A stretch of DNA of 64,000 bases from an uncultured Alphaproteobacteria bacterium (GTDB lineage Bacteria; Pseudomonadota; Alphaproteobacteria; RF32; CAG-239): contig CASFSV010000036.1 in NCBI GenBank assembly GCA_949297415.1, forward strand, positions 1 to 64,000, written 5' to 3'. Shown here piece after piece: positions 1-7,461 of the stretch. Made by a program: the position numbers and the translations under genes. The first letter of the stretch is position 1. Each line of letters starts with the position of its first letter. The notes under the pieces were generated by a model, which made no database searches, was not told where the DNA came from, and saw only the letters and a program-made list of their open reading frames with translations.

Positions 1-141
1 CAATGGATTTTGACCCGTTTACGGGTAGCAAGTAATCTTCGCCCTGTCAGACCGTTATACGCCCTTAAGGCGTTTGCTGGCACTATTAGGGTTATACCCG
101 TTAAAGAAGAACCACCGGCTAAGCCGGTGGGTTCCTTTTTG
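1..141 (+). ncRNA. 3' part of a structured RNA of unknown family
   Basis: No open frame fits here, but several helices can be drawn: ACCCG 13-17 with CGGGT 22-26; a nested stem-loop, outer TGTCAG 45-50 with CTGGCA 77-82, inner ACGCC 59-63 with GGCGT 69-73; GGGT 89-92 with ACCC 96-99; then a terminator at 109-141. Several helices followed by a terminator suggest the 3' part of a stable RNA whose 5' end lies outside the window. I do not recognise 5S, SRP, RNase P or tmRNA motifs. Possibilities include a guide-type RNA (tracrRNA or omega RNA) or a 6S-like RNA, but nothing visible decides. Confidence 0.5.
109..141 (+). terminator. Rho-independent terminator of the left-edge RNA
   Basis: An 11-bp GC-rich stem with one bulge (GAACC-ACCGGC, loop TAA, GCCGGTGGGTTC) is followed by CCTTTTTG. 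Confidence 0.85.
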
Positions 142-192
142 TATAAATTAGTCCTCGCGAAAATGATTTTACCGGAGTCGTAAGAAAAAAGC

Positions 193-220
193 TTGACAAA
201 TATATAAAAAAAGCTATTAT
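193..220 (+). promoter_or_regulatory. Sigma-70-type promoter
   Basis: TTGACA at 193-198, 16-bp spacer, TATTAT at 215-220. The expected transcript start lies only about 15 nt before the ATG at 242, so the leader is very short and holds no Shine-Dalgarno. Confidence 0.75.
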
Positions 221-241
221 ATGACAGAATTTATATAAATT

Positions 242-1060
242 ATGTCTAACTTTTATTTTTCTTATATTATGGAAATGGAATTAAATAAATTTTTCCAAAA
301 ACTCCTTATCAAGTTTATGGGGTTTGGGCTATTTGTACGCTATGTGCGAAAGCATCGGTTAGCAGATGAAATCGTGGATTATCTAATTCGCGAAAAAAGG
401 ATCTCACTCCTCATGGAGTACACTAAGTACAATCAATTATCATCATATCAAATTACCGCCATTTTAGATGATTTCGGTGATGACGAAGATATGAATACGA
501 TGAAATTTGTTCAAAGTCTTTTGAGAAACAATATATTAAATGAAGAACAGCAGAATATAATGGTATCTAAAAATGATGTATTATTTCTTGAAAGTTACTT
601 ATCGCCCAATGGGTATTACGACAATTCCCGTCGCTTAAAAAGAGTACCAGAATATGGATATATTCAAAGTATGATACAATCTCAAAAGACCGTAGGGATA
701 GAATTGTACAAGGCGTATATAGACAACAATGCTCGTGATATCATGACAGATGATTTAATGGATTATCTGGTAGAACAATCCATAGAAAGCATAGCGGTCC
801 GTTACCTTGTGCAAAAGGCGAAAATGAGCAAAGAACAAGAAGAAAAGTTGTTGGAGAAAGGATGTGCTGCTTTGATAGAGCTGCGGATACAAAACAATGA
901 GTTAATCTCAGACATATCACAGCAGCAACTTGTAAGCAAGTACTATGAATTAGCTGAAAAGCATTTTGAAAAGTACGGATTACGCTCCAAAGCGCAACAA
1001 GAGTTTTATGCTCGTCGTCATGCAAAATTAGAAGAAGCCCATGCCGAAGAAGAAGCATAA
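242..1060 (+). CDS. Unknown helical-repeat-like protein, 272 aa
   Basis: I do not recognise a family. The protein is almost entirely predicted helix with irregular leucine/isoleucine-rich segments of roughly 25-30 residues (about residues 35-240), like an alpha-solenoid, and ends in a Glu/Ala-rich tail. The first 35 residues are hydrophobic (aromatic and Leu-rich), so peripheral membrane contact is possible; no signal peptide is obvious. The ATG at 242 lacks a Shine-Dalgarno and sits close behind a strong promoter; a Met at residue 11 is an alternative start. The gene is monocistronic with its own terminator. It belongs to the group of A/T-leader genes described in the findings. Confidence 0.75.
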   Translation: MSNFYFSYIMEMELNKFFQKLLIKFMGFGLFVRYVRKHRLADEIVDYLIREKRISLLMEYTKYNQLSSYQITAILDDFGDDEDMNTMKFVQSLLRNNILNEEQQNIMVSKNDVLFLESYLSPNGYYDNSRRLKRVPEYGYIQSMIQSQKTVGIELYKAYIDNNARDIMTDDLMDYLVEQSIESIAVRYLVQKAKMSKEQEEKLLEKGCAALIELRIQNNELISDISQQQLVSKYYELAEKHFEKYGLRSKAQQEFYARRHAKLEEAHAEEEA

Positions 1061-1070
1061 TTTAAAAAGG

Positions 1071-1112
1071 AAAAATCCTCATTTCGCATTAAACGAAACG
1101 AGGATTTTTTCT
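1071..1112 (+). terminator. Rho-independent terminator
   Basis: AATCCTC..TTCG pairs with CGAA..GAGGATT around loop CATTAA, followed by a T-run, 10 nt after the stop of the 272-aa gene. Confidence 0.85.
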
Positions 1113-1160
1113 TGTCAAAAAGAAATAAAGTTATAAACTATTATTAAAAACGGAGGACGT

Positions 1161-1727
1161 ATGGAAAAGTTTAAGTTAAAAGAAACAATAGTCAGCGAAC
1201 GTCTGCTATTGTTAAAACGCCAACACGAGCATGATGCAGAAATGTGGGAAGCGATTGAAGAAAGTAGGGAATTTATCCGTGAATATTTGTTTTGGGTAGA
1301 TAAAACACAATCACTGAAAGATGTGATAAAATCGACGGATATGTTCTTTAAGAAGTGGGATGACGATGACGAATGGTGTTATGATATCTACAGCAGAGAT
1401 GAGAATAGATTACTCGGCAGTATTGGTGTCCATAGCATTCAATTCATGAATCAGTCAGCCGAATTAGGGTACTGGCTTCGCAAGTCAGAAACGAAAAAAG
1501 GCTATATGACCGAAGCGGTACATGCGGTTGAAAAGGAACTTTTTGAAGAAGGCATACACCGCATAACAATATGTTGCGATGTGAATAATATCAATTCTGC
1601 ACACGTAGCTTTACGAGCAGGTTATGCCTTAGAGGGGATACAAAAAGAGGCTATATATCACTATACGGGGCTGCATGATCATGCAACGTATGTGAAATTC
1701 AGTCCGTATCCAATACAAGGATTTTAG
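1161..1727 (+). CDS. GNAT N-acetyltransferase, RimJ/RimL type
   Basis: Transfers an acetyl group from acetyl-CoA to an amine; in the RimJ/RimL branch the acceptor is usually a protein N-terminus. The 188-aa length fits. Visible family features: an N-terminal 'SERLLLLKR' strand, central strands with 'LLGSIGVHSI' and 'AELGYWL', then 'KKGYMTEAV' (the acetyl-CoA-binding turn region) and 'VNNINSAHVALRAGYALEG' near the C-terminus (Asn and 'S..ALR.GY' are typical). An excellent ribosome site GGAGG lies 8 nt before the ATG. The acceptor cannot be deduced. It stands alone between two terminators. Confidence 0.88.
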   Translation: MEKFKLKETIVSERLLLLKRQHEHDAEMWEAIEESREFIREYLFWVDKTQSLKDVIKSTDMFFKKWDDDDEWCYDIYSRDENRLLGSIGVHSIQFMNQSAELGYWLRKSETKKGYMTEAVHAVEKELFEEGIHRITICCDVNNINSAHVALRAGYALEGIQKEAIYHYTGLHDHATYVKFSPYPIQGF

Positions 1728-1754
1728 TCATTACCGCTAATTAGCGAAAAAGAA

Positions 1755-1791
1755 AACACCGCATATCCAAGAGGGATAGCGGTGTTTTTTT
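1755..1791. terminator. Terminator between convergent genes
   Basis: AACACCGC.TATCC / GGATAGCGGTGTT hairpin with a T-run on the plus strand. It ends the acetyltransferase gene and may also slow transcription of the convergent 137-aa gene. Confidence 0.8.
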
Positions 1792-1808
1792 GTAATAGAG
1801 AGAACAGA

Positions 1809-2222
1809 TTAACCGATAATGGCTGTTCCGTAGTGTTCAATCAAAGTATTCTTGTTCACTTTCGCTTCAATACGCGGTGCGGAGAAGACAAAATCTCCGT
1901 TTTCAAACTTCACAACCGCAGCATAGAAATTTTGTTTGATATTGCGAGCGCGTGCATTTTGAAGAATAGCGGCGTGCTTCAAGTCAATATACTTATCAGA
2001 GTGAGCGATAAGTATAACCGGCTCCGGGATAAAAGCCCCGTCATCATCAGATGTTTCAGCGATAGCGAACGAGAGCAAATTTCTATCTAATCCGTAGATA
2101 TCAGCAAGACACTGCAAAGCAATGTAAGGTGACGGATTTTTTACGAAAGGAACAATTTTTTGATTTTTTTTGCGAGGAGACACAGCCTTGCTGTTCTGTC
2201 CTCTAAGTTTTTTCTTGTTCAT
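1809..2222 (-). CDS. Unknown basic-N-terminus protein, 137 aa
   Basis: Not recognised. I chose the ATG at 2222 ('MNKKKLRGQ') rather than the upstream frame extension, which is hydrophobic and AT-only. The first 25 residues are Lys/Arg-rich and look disordered; the rest is a compact alpha/beta domain with repeated hydrophobic strands ('PVILIAHSDKY', 'FYAAVVKFENGDFVFSAPR'). No signal peptide, no Cys motif. There is no Shine-Dalgarno; a TTGCAA-N17-TATAAG promoter sits about 40 nt upstream. Cytoplasmic; role unknown. Confidence 0.65.
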   Translation of the reverse strand: MNKKKLRGQNSKAVSPRKKNQKIVPFVKNPSPYIALQCLADIYGLDRNLLSFAIAETSDDDGAFIPEPVILIAHSDKYIDLKHAAILQNARARNIKQNFYAAVVKFENGDFVFSAPRIEAKVNKNTLIEHYGTAIIG

Positions 2223-2269
2223 AAAAATAGATTTAAAAATGAAACATATATATAAAATATACAAACGAC

Positions 2270-2298
2270 CTTATAGCACAAATAAAATATTTTTGCAA
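2270..2298 (-). promoter_or_regulatory. Promoter of the 137-aa gene
   Basis: On the minus strand: TTGCAA (2293-2298), 17-bp spacer, TATAAG (2270-2275). The leader to the ATG at 2222 is A/T-rich without a Shine-Dalgarno. Confidence 0.55.
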
Positions 2299-2377
2299 CA
2301 TTTTTTTGTCCATTTATGAAAAGTTAAAATTTTCAATAAAGTAATATATGAGAAAAAGCATGAGTATGAAATAAATG

Positions 2378-2406
2378 TTGACACAAAATAGAATTAACCA
2401 TATTAT
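2378..2406 (+). promoter_or_regulatory. Near-consensus sigma-70 promoter
   Basis: TTGACA at 2378-2383, exactly 17 bp, TATTAT at 2401-2406, upstream of the 88-aa gene. Confidence 0.8.
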
Positions 2407-2445
2407 CGCTCGGTATTTTTTGTATAATTCTAAAATTATTTTGTT

Positions 2446-2712
2446 ATGGAAACCGTAATAAAAGTTATCGTATCAATGTGTCTAGTCTCATTCGTGGTAG
2501 TGTTGACACAGATGTTAAGGGTTTGGGTTCATAAACAGCGTCACTTATTTAGAGAAAAAATAAGAGAGCGATATGTTATAAAAGATCCCAAACAATTTTT
2601 AAGTTGGTCAGACAGATTGTCTGTGATTGAAATTAAATATTTTACAGATGTTCTTGACGGATGTGATAAGGTTGCGGTTCAAGAGCTTGAAAATGTTTTA
2701 TTTCCAAGATGA
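2446..2712 (+). CDS. Small single-span membrane protein, 88 aa
   Basis: Residues about 4-24 form one hydrophobic segment followed by a basic stretch ('RVWVHKQRHLFREK'), so an N-out or signal-anchor topology with a soluble, charged C-terminal part of about 60 residues is likely. No family recognised. No Shine-Dalgarno: the leader before ATG is 'CTAAAATTATTTTGTT'. The near-perfect promoter and the dedicated terminator argue that this short frame is a real, independently expressed gene. Confidence 0.7.
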   Translation: METVIKVIVSMCLVSFVVVLTQMLRVWVHKQRHLFREKIRERYVIKDPKQFLSWSDRLSVIEIKYFTDVLDGCDKVAVQELENVLFPR

Positions 2713-2714
2713 GT

Positions 2715-2762
2715 TAAGTACGTTTATTCTTTTATGATAAAGAGTAAACGTACTTTTTTTTA
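2715..2762 (+). terminator. Rho-independent terminator
   Basis: AAGTACGTTTA..C / G..TAAACGTACTT hairpin directly after the stop codon, followed by T8. Confidence 0.8.
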
Positions 2763-2763
2763 T

Positions 2764-2807
2764 AAAAAAAAACTCCTCTAAAGAAGCCAATTCTAAAGAG
2801 GAGTTTC
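2764..2807 (-). terminator. Terminator of proS
   Basis: On the minus strand AAACTCCTCTTTAGAA.. pairs with TTCTTTAGAGGAGTTT and is followed by a T-run, just after the proS stop. Confidence 0.85.
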
Positions 2808-2840
2808 AAAATGAAATATTGATGTATAATTCAATGCAAA

Positions 2841-4364
2841 TTAGTAAGAACGAGCATAGATAACATCAAGAGTTGCGCCGGCTTTTCCGGAGAGTAGGCA
2901 TTCACCTTCCGTACCGCTTTGATCAAACGGAATGCAACGAATAGTCAAACGCATTTCTTTCAATTTATCAAGAGTTGCTTCATCACCTGACCATTTACCG
3001 CGAACAAAAGCAACTTTTGGAGCTTTACCATTGTTATCCAAATAAACATTTTGATTAGCAAAGTAAGCTTCAAAATCTTTAGCAGTTTTAATATCTGTAA
3101 CTACATTGTGGCTCAAACGATCTTGTGCACGTTGTAACATCGCATCTTGTATATTTTGCAATTTATCGGAAATTGAAGCAATGAAAACATCAACATCTTC
3201 AAAATTCTTCCAATTACTATCACTGATACTAATACGATTACGGAACATAACAGCGTGCTTTTCCAAATCTTTAGCGCCGACTTCAACAATGAGAGGAGCA
3301 CCTTTACGAGTCCATTCCCACATTTTATCAACAGCTTCTTTAGGACGATTATCAAGCTTAACGCGAACTTTTTCTCCACCAAAGAATTTATCTTTGATAG
3401 CGTTTTTAATTTTTTCGGCATAAGCGATAATTTCATCTGTTTTGCTCTTATCTTTAAGAATAGGGATAATAACAACTTGATACGGAGCGAGTTTGGGTGG
3501 AACACACATACCTTCATCATCAGCATGCGTCATGATTAAACCACCGATAAGACGAGTAGAAACGCCCCAAGAAGTTGTATAAGCAAATTCTTGTTCATTA
3601 TTAGAGTTAATGAACGTAATGTTTGCAGATTTAGCGAAGTTCTGTCCCAAGAAGTGAGAAGTACCAGCTTGTAAAGAACGCCCATCTTGCATCATCGCTT
3701 CAATACAATAAGTTGTGACAGCACCAGGGAATTTATCATATTCCGGTTTTTTACCTTTAATAACCGGCATAGCCATATCATTAACGCATAAATCTTCATA
3801 GACTTTAAGCATAGTTTCAGCTTCTTGCTCAGCTTCTTGGAAAGTAGAGTGAGCAGTATGTCCTTCTTGCCACAAAAATTCACGAGTACGCAAGAACAAG
3901 CGGGGTCTCATTTCCCAACGAACAACGTTAGCCCATTGGTTAATCAAAACCGGCAAATCGCGATAAGAATGCACCCATTTAGAGAATGAATCGGCAATAA
4001 TGGTCTCTGAAGTAGGTCGCACGATAAGAGGTTCTTCAAGTGGGCTAGCCGGAACGAGTTTACCATCTTCCAAGCTTAAGCGAGAATGAGTAACAATAGC
4101 CATTTCTTTAGCAAAACCTTCAACGTGTTCGGCTTCTTTTTGGAAATAGCTTAAGGGGATGAAAAGCGGGAAATAGCAATTTTCATGATTTGTTTCCTTA
4201 ATCTTTTCATCTAATAAGCGCTGAATACGTTCCCAAATTCCGTAACCCCAAGGTTTAATAACCATACACCCCGGAGAAGATGAAACTTCGGCCATATCAG
4301 CAGCAGCTATCACATTTTGATACCAATCGGGATAGCTGTTTTCTCTAATATTTTTCAGAGCCAT
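2841..4364 (-). CDS. proS: Prolyl-tRNA synthetase, archaeal/eukaryote-like type
   Basis: Charges tRNA-Pro with proline in the cytoplasm. Class II aaRS features are clear: the 'VRPTSE' proline/ATP motif, motif 2 'VVRWEMRPRLFLRTREF' with 'WQEGHTAH', then the 'GTSHFLGQNF' and 'TTSWGVSTR' segments. The protein ends in '..VIYARSY', the C-terminal tyrosine typical of the archaeal/eukaryote-like ProRS, which lacks the INS editing insertion found in E. coli ProRS. At 507 aa it fits that class. Start: ATG at 4364 with AGGAT upstream; the longer frame reaching 4463 adds an improbable hydrophobic leader. This ProRS class is not the usual alphaproteobacterial one, so the gene may have been acquired. Confidence 0.95.
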   Translation of the reverse strand: MALKNIRENSYPDWYQNVIAAADMAEVSSSPGCMVIKPWGYGIWERIQRLLDEKIKETNHENCYFPLFIPLSYFQKEAEHVEGFAKEMAIVTHSRLSLEDGKLVPASPLEEPLIVRPTSETIIADSFSKWVHSYRDLPVLINQWANVVRWEMRPRLFLRTREFLWQEGHTAHSTFQEAEQEAETMLKVYEDLCVNDMAMPVIKGKKPEYDKFPGAVTTYCIEAMMQDGRSLQAGTSHFLGQNFAKSANITFINSNNEQEFAYTTSWGVSTRLIGGLIMTHADDEGMCVPPKLAPYQVVIIPILKDKSKTDEIIAYAEKIKNAIKDKFFGGEKVRVKLDNRPKEAVDKMWEWTRKGAPLIVEVGAKDLEKHAVMFRNRISISDSNWKNFEDVDVFIASISDKLQNIQDAMLQRAQDRLSHNVVTDIKTAKDFEAYFANQNVYLDNNGKAPKVAFVRGKWSGDEATLDKLKEMRLTIRCIPFDQSGTEGECLLSGKAGATLDVIYARSY

Positions 4365-4533
4365 AACCAAATATCCTTTTATTAAAATTGTTTTAAAAGC
4401 GAAAAAATTTAACACCCAAAAAAAGGTTATGTCAAGAATATTAGTGTGTAAAAGGTGATTCATTTAGTGATTTTTAAGAGATTAAAAGTAAAATACAACA
4501 AAATCTGTACTAAAAGGATAGAAAGAGGTAAAA

Positions 4534-4905
4534 ATGAAAAAAGTATTAGCTTGTGTTTTGATGGTGGCATCTATAATAATGAGTGGGTGTAAGAGTGAAA
4601 ACGCCACAAATAGAATTTATGTATTTTCTCAACCAGGCTGTATTCATTGTGAACATGCACGAGAATATATGCAAAGATATTACAAGGATTACGACATAAA
4701 AGAGATGAATATTCGTGAAGGTAATAATATGGGTTATATGTTGGGCTATGCGCGTAAATTTAAGGTATCGCAACAAAATTTAGGAACGCCTTTTATTGTG
4801 ATGGGTAATCAATATATAATGGGTTGGGGAAATCAACAAGTTAAGGATTTCAACCGATATGCTAAAAATTTTCGCCCCGAGGTTAAACAAACTAAAAAGC
4901 AATAA
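4534..4905 (+). CDS. Glutaredoxin/thioredoxin-like lipoprotein
   Basis: Predicted lipoprotein: basic N-region, hydrophobic stretch, lipobox 'IMSGC' with Cys19. The mature part is a small thioredoxin-fold domain with active site 'CIHC' (Cys36/Cys39) after the strand 'RIYVFSQPG', then 'GTPFIVMGNQYIMGW' containing the cis-Pro position (Thr-Pro). It probably acts as a thiol-disulfide protein on the periplasmic face of a membrane. Ribosome site GAGG. It resembles the 119-aa protein at 57173 (shared CxxC position and the ending 'Y(I/F)MGW..' with Lys-Asp-Phe), so the genome carries at least two members. Substrate unknown. Confidence 0.8.
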   Translation: MKKVLACVLMVASIIMSGCKSENATNRIYVFSQPGCIHCEHAREYMQRYYKDYDIKEMNIREGNNMGYMLGYARKFKVSQQNLGTPFIVMGNQYIMGWGNQQVKDFNRYAKNFRPEVKQTKKQ

Positions 4906-4939
4906 GTAGTCGTTGACGATTAATAAAAAAAGATATATA

Positions 4940-4975
4940 GAAGGCGGTGTAAATATAGATTTATGCCGTCTTTTA
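4940..4975 (+). terminator. Weak rho-independent terminator
   Basis: AAGGCGG / CCGTCTT 7-bp stem (one G-U) with a long loop followed by TTTATT, after the lipoprotein gene. Confidence 0.45.
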
Positions 4976-5032
4976 TTATTAGAGAAGATGTCAATAAGCG
5001 CGATTAAATGTTTCACTAAAAAATAATCAGCG

Positions 5033-5662
5033 ATGAAGACAAGAAGTATTATGAAGTATCAAGCGGTCATAGTGACGCTGATATTAAGTATTTTTGTACA
5101 GTTAGTTCAGGCGGAAACAAAAGCAGAAAAGCCGTCGTCGATTGAGCAAAGGAATTTACCTGTTTATTCCAAGCAATTCGGATATTTGTTGTTAGGAGCG
5201 GGAGGAATGGGCGTAGATAAAGCCTTTGAGCCGTATGCTTCAATAACCTTAGGATACCAATATTACCGTTTTTTAGGAGAGGTAGAAATTTCCGGTTCAA
5301 GAATGTTACCTTATGGTGCAAAAAGTAGAAACTGGATGCCGATAACAACAGGAAACATCGGATATAATTTCTTACAAATAGAAAATTGGCAATTAGGAAT
5401 TTTAGGGAAATTTGGAGTTCTTTATCAAACATATTATTCTTATAAGGAAGCAAACGTTATTCAGCAAAATCGCTCAGATTTTACGTATGGAGAGGGGCTT
5501 CGCGGAGAATATAGGTTGAACAAACGTCTTGGAATACAGTTGGAGAGTGGTTATATGCATTTACCAATATACTGTAGCGAGAATGGAAAAAATCGAAAAG
5601 AACATCGCAAAGGCGGAGTATATGTATCTGTTGGTCTATGCTGTACATTAAGTAACTGGTAA
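5033..5662 (+). CDS. Exported beta-barrel-like outer-membrane protein
   Basis: Signal peptide at residues about 8-28 ending near 'VQLVQA'. The mature chain has alternating hydrophobic/polar strands rich in Gly, Tyr and Leu ('FGYLLLGAGGMGVDKAF', 'ASITLGYQYYRF', 'LGIQLESGYMHLP', 'GGVYVSVGLCC'), the look of a small 8-strand OmpA-type barrel (pfam beta-barrel_2 style). I cannot assign a specific function. The start is uncertain: ATG at 5033 or ATG at 5051 (Met7), which has AAGAAG upstream and gives a more typical signal peptide. A bidirectional hairpin follows. Confidence 0.7.
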   Translation: MKTRSIMKYQAVIVTLILSIFVQLVQAETKAEKPSSIEQRNLPVYSKQFGYLLLGAGGMGVDKAFEPYASITLGYQYYRFLGEVEISGSRMLPYGAKSRNWMPITTGNIGYNFLQIENWQLGILGKFGVLYQTYYSYKEANVIQQNRSDFTYGEGLRGEYRLNKRLGIQLESGYMHLPIYCSENGKNRKEHRKGGVYVSVGLCCTLSNW

Positions 5663-5697
5663 AAAAAAGCACCCCTCCATCAGGAGAGGTGCTTTAA
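5661..5697. terminator. Shared terminator between convergent genes
   Basis: AAGCACC.CTCC / GGAG.GGTGCTT hairpin with T8 on the minus strand (ends rubrerythrin) and a shorter T tract on the plus strand (ends the barrel protein). Confidence 0.8.
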
Positions 5698-5712
5698 TCT
5701 TATATAGAATGA

Positions 5713-6252
5713 TTATTTATTGAAATAACGTTTCAATAAACCATCAAAACCTCTACCGTGACGAGCTTCATCTTTAGCCATTTCATGAATGCTGTCATGA
5801 ACGGCATCATAACCAAGTTCTTTAGCCAAAGTAGCGATTTTCTTTTTACCGTCGCAAGCACCAAATTCGGCAGCAGCGCGCATTTCAACGTTCTTTTCAG
5901 TAGAATCAGTAACAACTTCACCAAGCATTTCAGCAATACGAGCAGCGTGATCAGCTTCATCTAAAGCATAGCGTTTGAAAGCTTCGGCAATTTCAGGATA
6001 GCCTTCACGGTCTGCCTGACGGCTCATCGCCAAATACATACCAACTTCGCAGCATTCACCGTTAAAGTGTTCACGAAGACCTGCAACAATACGTTCATCC
6101 AAACCTTGAGCAACACCGATTCTGTGCTCATCGGCATAAGCTTTATTTTCTTCGTCCATCAATTTAAAAGTTTTAGCTCCGCAAACAGGGCAAACTTCAG
6201 GCATAGTATCGCTTTCGATAACTTGTCCGCAAACAGTGCAAATATATTTCAT
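5713..6252 (-). CDS. Rubrerythrin with N-terminal rubredoxin domain
   Basis: Non-haem di-iron peroxidase that reduces H2O2 in anaerobes and microaerophiles. Residues 1-35 form a rubredoxin-like Fe(Cys)4 site: Cys5, Cys8, Cys21, Cys24. The rest is a four-helix ferritin-like domain carrying Glu/His ligands ('[15 protein letters not shown]', '[13 protein letters not shown]', '[11 protein letters not shown]'). The rubredoxin-first order is the 'reverse rubrerythrin' layout. Start: ATG at 6252 with GGA upstream; 179 aa. Fits with the rubredoxin fusion at 57596 as part of oxidative-stress defence. Confidence 0.93.
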   Translation of the reverse strand: MKYICTVCGQVIESDTMPEVCPVCGAKTFKLMDEENKAYADEHRIGVAQGLDERIVAGLREHFNGECCEVGMYLAMSRQADREGYPEIAEAFKRYALDEADHAARIAEMLGEVVTDSTEKNVEMRAAAEFGACDGKKKIATLAKELGYDAVHDSIHEMAKDEARHGRGFDGLLKRYFNK

Positions 6253-6445
6253 AAGATTAGTCCTTTTCATCATAAAATTGAACAAAATATATGTAGGGAG
6301 CAAAAATCAAAAAGTCAAATATTAAAACTTGTGTAAATAAAAAGTTTTGACTTGAGGGAAAATAAGAGATGTTTAGAATAAAACCAAGCACAGTTATCTG
6401 TAGGAATGCAGATAGTCGCTTGATAAATAACGTAGGGAGATAATT

Positions 6446-7459
6446 ATGAGTGATAAGATGATGAAAACAATACTCTCCGTTTTAACAGTTATTTTGCTGG
6501 CATTGATAGTCGGTTTAGTAGCTATGAAAGGGGGAGCAACAAAAGCAGATTTGAATAAATTAGCATTAAGAATTGGAGAATTGCGCCAATATCGTACGAT
6601 GAACAGAGCCGATGTTAACGGTGCTATGGAAAAAGCTTTTTCCAGAGTTGGCTATAATGTTGTCAGCACAACGGAAGATAATTTATACACAGATGCGTCT
6701 AAAGATGCCGGTGTAAATTTATATATTCGCGGTTATAATCCGTTTAATGAAGTTAAGACGAATCAGAAAGGCGTGAATGTCGTATACATCAGAGATTATG
6801 ATTCTTTGTTTGAAGAAGAAACCAAAGTATTTGACGGTGTAGCAACATCATCGCCGGATTTTTATAATTATCTGTTAGGTGCAGGCTATGCAGCAGCGTA
6901 TGTACCTGAATTTACGGATCCGTCGGTATTTTATCCTGCTCCAAAAAAGGAATTGGAAAGGGATTTATTGTATGTAGGCGATAATGATCGTCCGAGCACG
7001 GCAATCTCGGCAGCAGTAGAAGCCGAATTACCATTGGAAATATATGGACGTTTCTGGAGCGGTAATATAGATGATAAATTTATCAAGGGCGAATACATCC
7101 ATGATAACGATTTAGGAGCATATTTCTCATCGGCTAAAATTAACTTGGTCAATGTGAGTGAACATGAATCCGATTTAGGAATAATTCCTTCCCGAGTATT
7201 TGATATAGCTGCAAGCAAGGGATTTATGATTGCGCCGTATAATAAAGGGATTGAAGCTGTATTCGGAGATGCCATACCGATGTATAAAAATGCGGAAGAG
7301 TTAAAAACACTCTACAACAAATATATCAATGATAATAAGGCACGTTCCGAAAAAGCCGAAAAAGCTTATAAAATAGCAGTTTCCGAATACAACGTTGATT
7401 TATTTGTTCAACGCATCAACGGTTTGGTAGAGTTTTTAATCAACGAGAAGAAACTCTAA
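6446..7459 (+). CDS. Membrane-anchored CgeB/GT1-like protein, 337 aa
   Basis: Residues about 7-27 are a single transmembrane helix after a basic N-terminus, which by the positive-inside rule would place the large C-terminal domain outside the cytoplasm. That domain resembles the C-terminal half of GT-B glycosyltransferases of the CgeB / Glycos_transf_1_2 kind: 'LLYVGDNDRPS', 'LEIYGRFWSG', 'INLVNVSE', 'IPSRVFDIAASKGFMIAPY', 'LKTLYNKYI'. Good ribosome site GGGAG. It is followed after 2 nt by a paralogue with the same segments. An external GT-B domain is odd because nucleotide sugars are cytoplasmic. Function unknown. Confidence 0.7.
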   Translation: MSDKMMKTILSVLTVILLALIVGLVAMKGGATKADLNKLALRIGELRQYRTMNRADVNGAMEKAFSRVGYNVVSTTEDNLYTDASKDAGVNLYIRGYNPFNEVKTNQKGVNVVYIRDYDSLFEEETKVFDGVATSSPDFYNYLLGAGYAAAYVPEFTDPSVFYPAPKKELERDLLYVGDNDRPSTAISAAVEAELPLEIYGRFWSGNIDDKFIKGEYIHDNDLGAYFSSAKINLVNVSEHESDLGIIPSRVFDIAASKGFMIAPYNKGIEAVFGDAIPMYKNAEELKTLYNKYINDNKARSEKAEKAYKIAVSEYNVDLFVQRINGLVEFLINEKKL

Positions 7460-7461
7460 AA

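Noticed and set aside
109-141. Terminator-like palindrome as a transposon (IS200/IS605) end
   Set aside because: The hairpin resembles such ends, but no transposase or second end is visible in the window; kept only as a terminator.
1782-2090. 102-codon plus-strand frame opposite the 137-aa gene
   Set aside because: No promoter or ribosome site and it runs through the terminator hairpin; the minus-strand frame has better codon use and a promoter.
3113-3526. 137-codon frame inside proS on the same strand
   Set aside because: Shadow of proS in another frame; no ribosome site and low-complexity Leu/Lys content.
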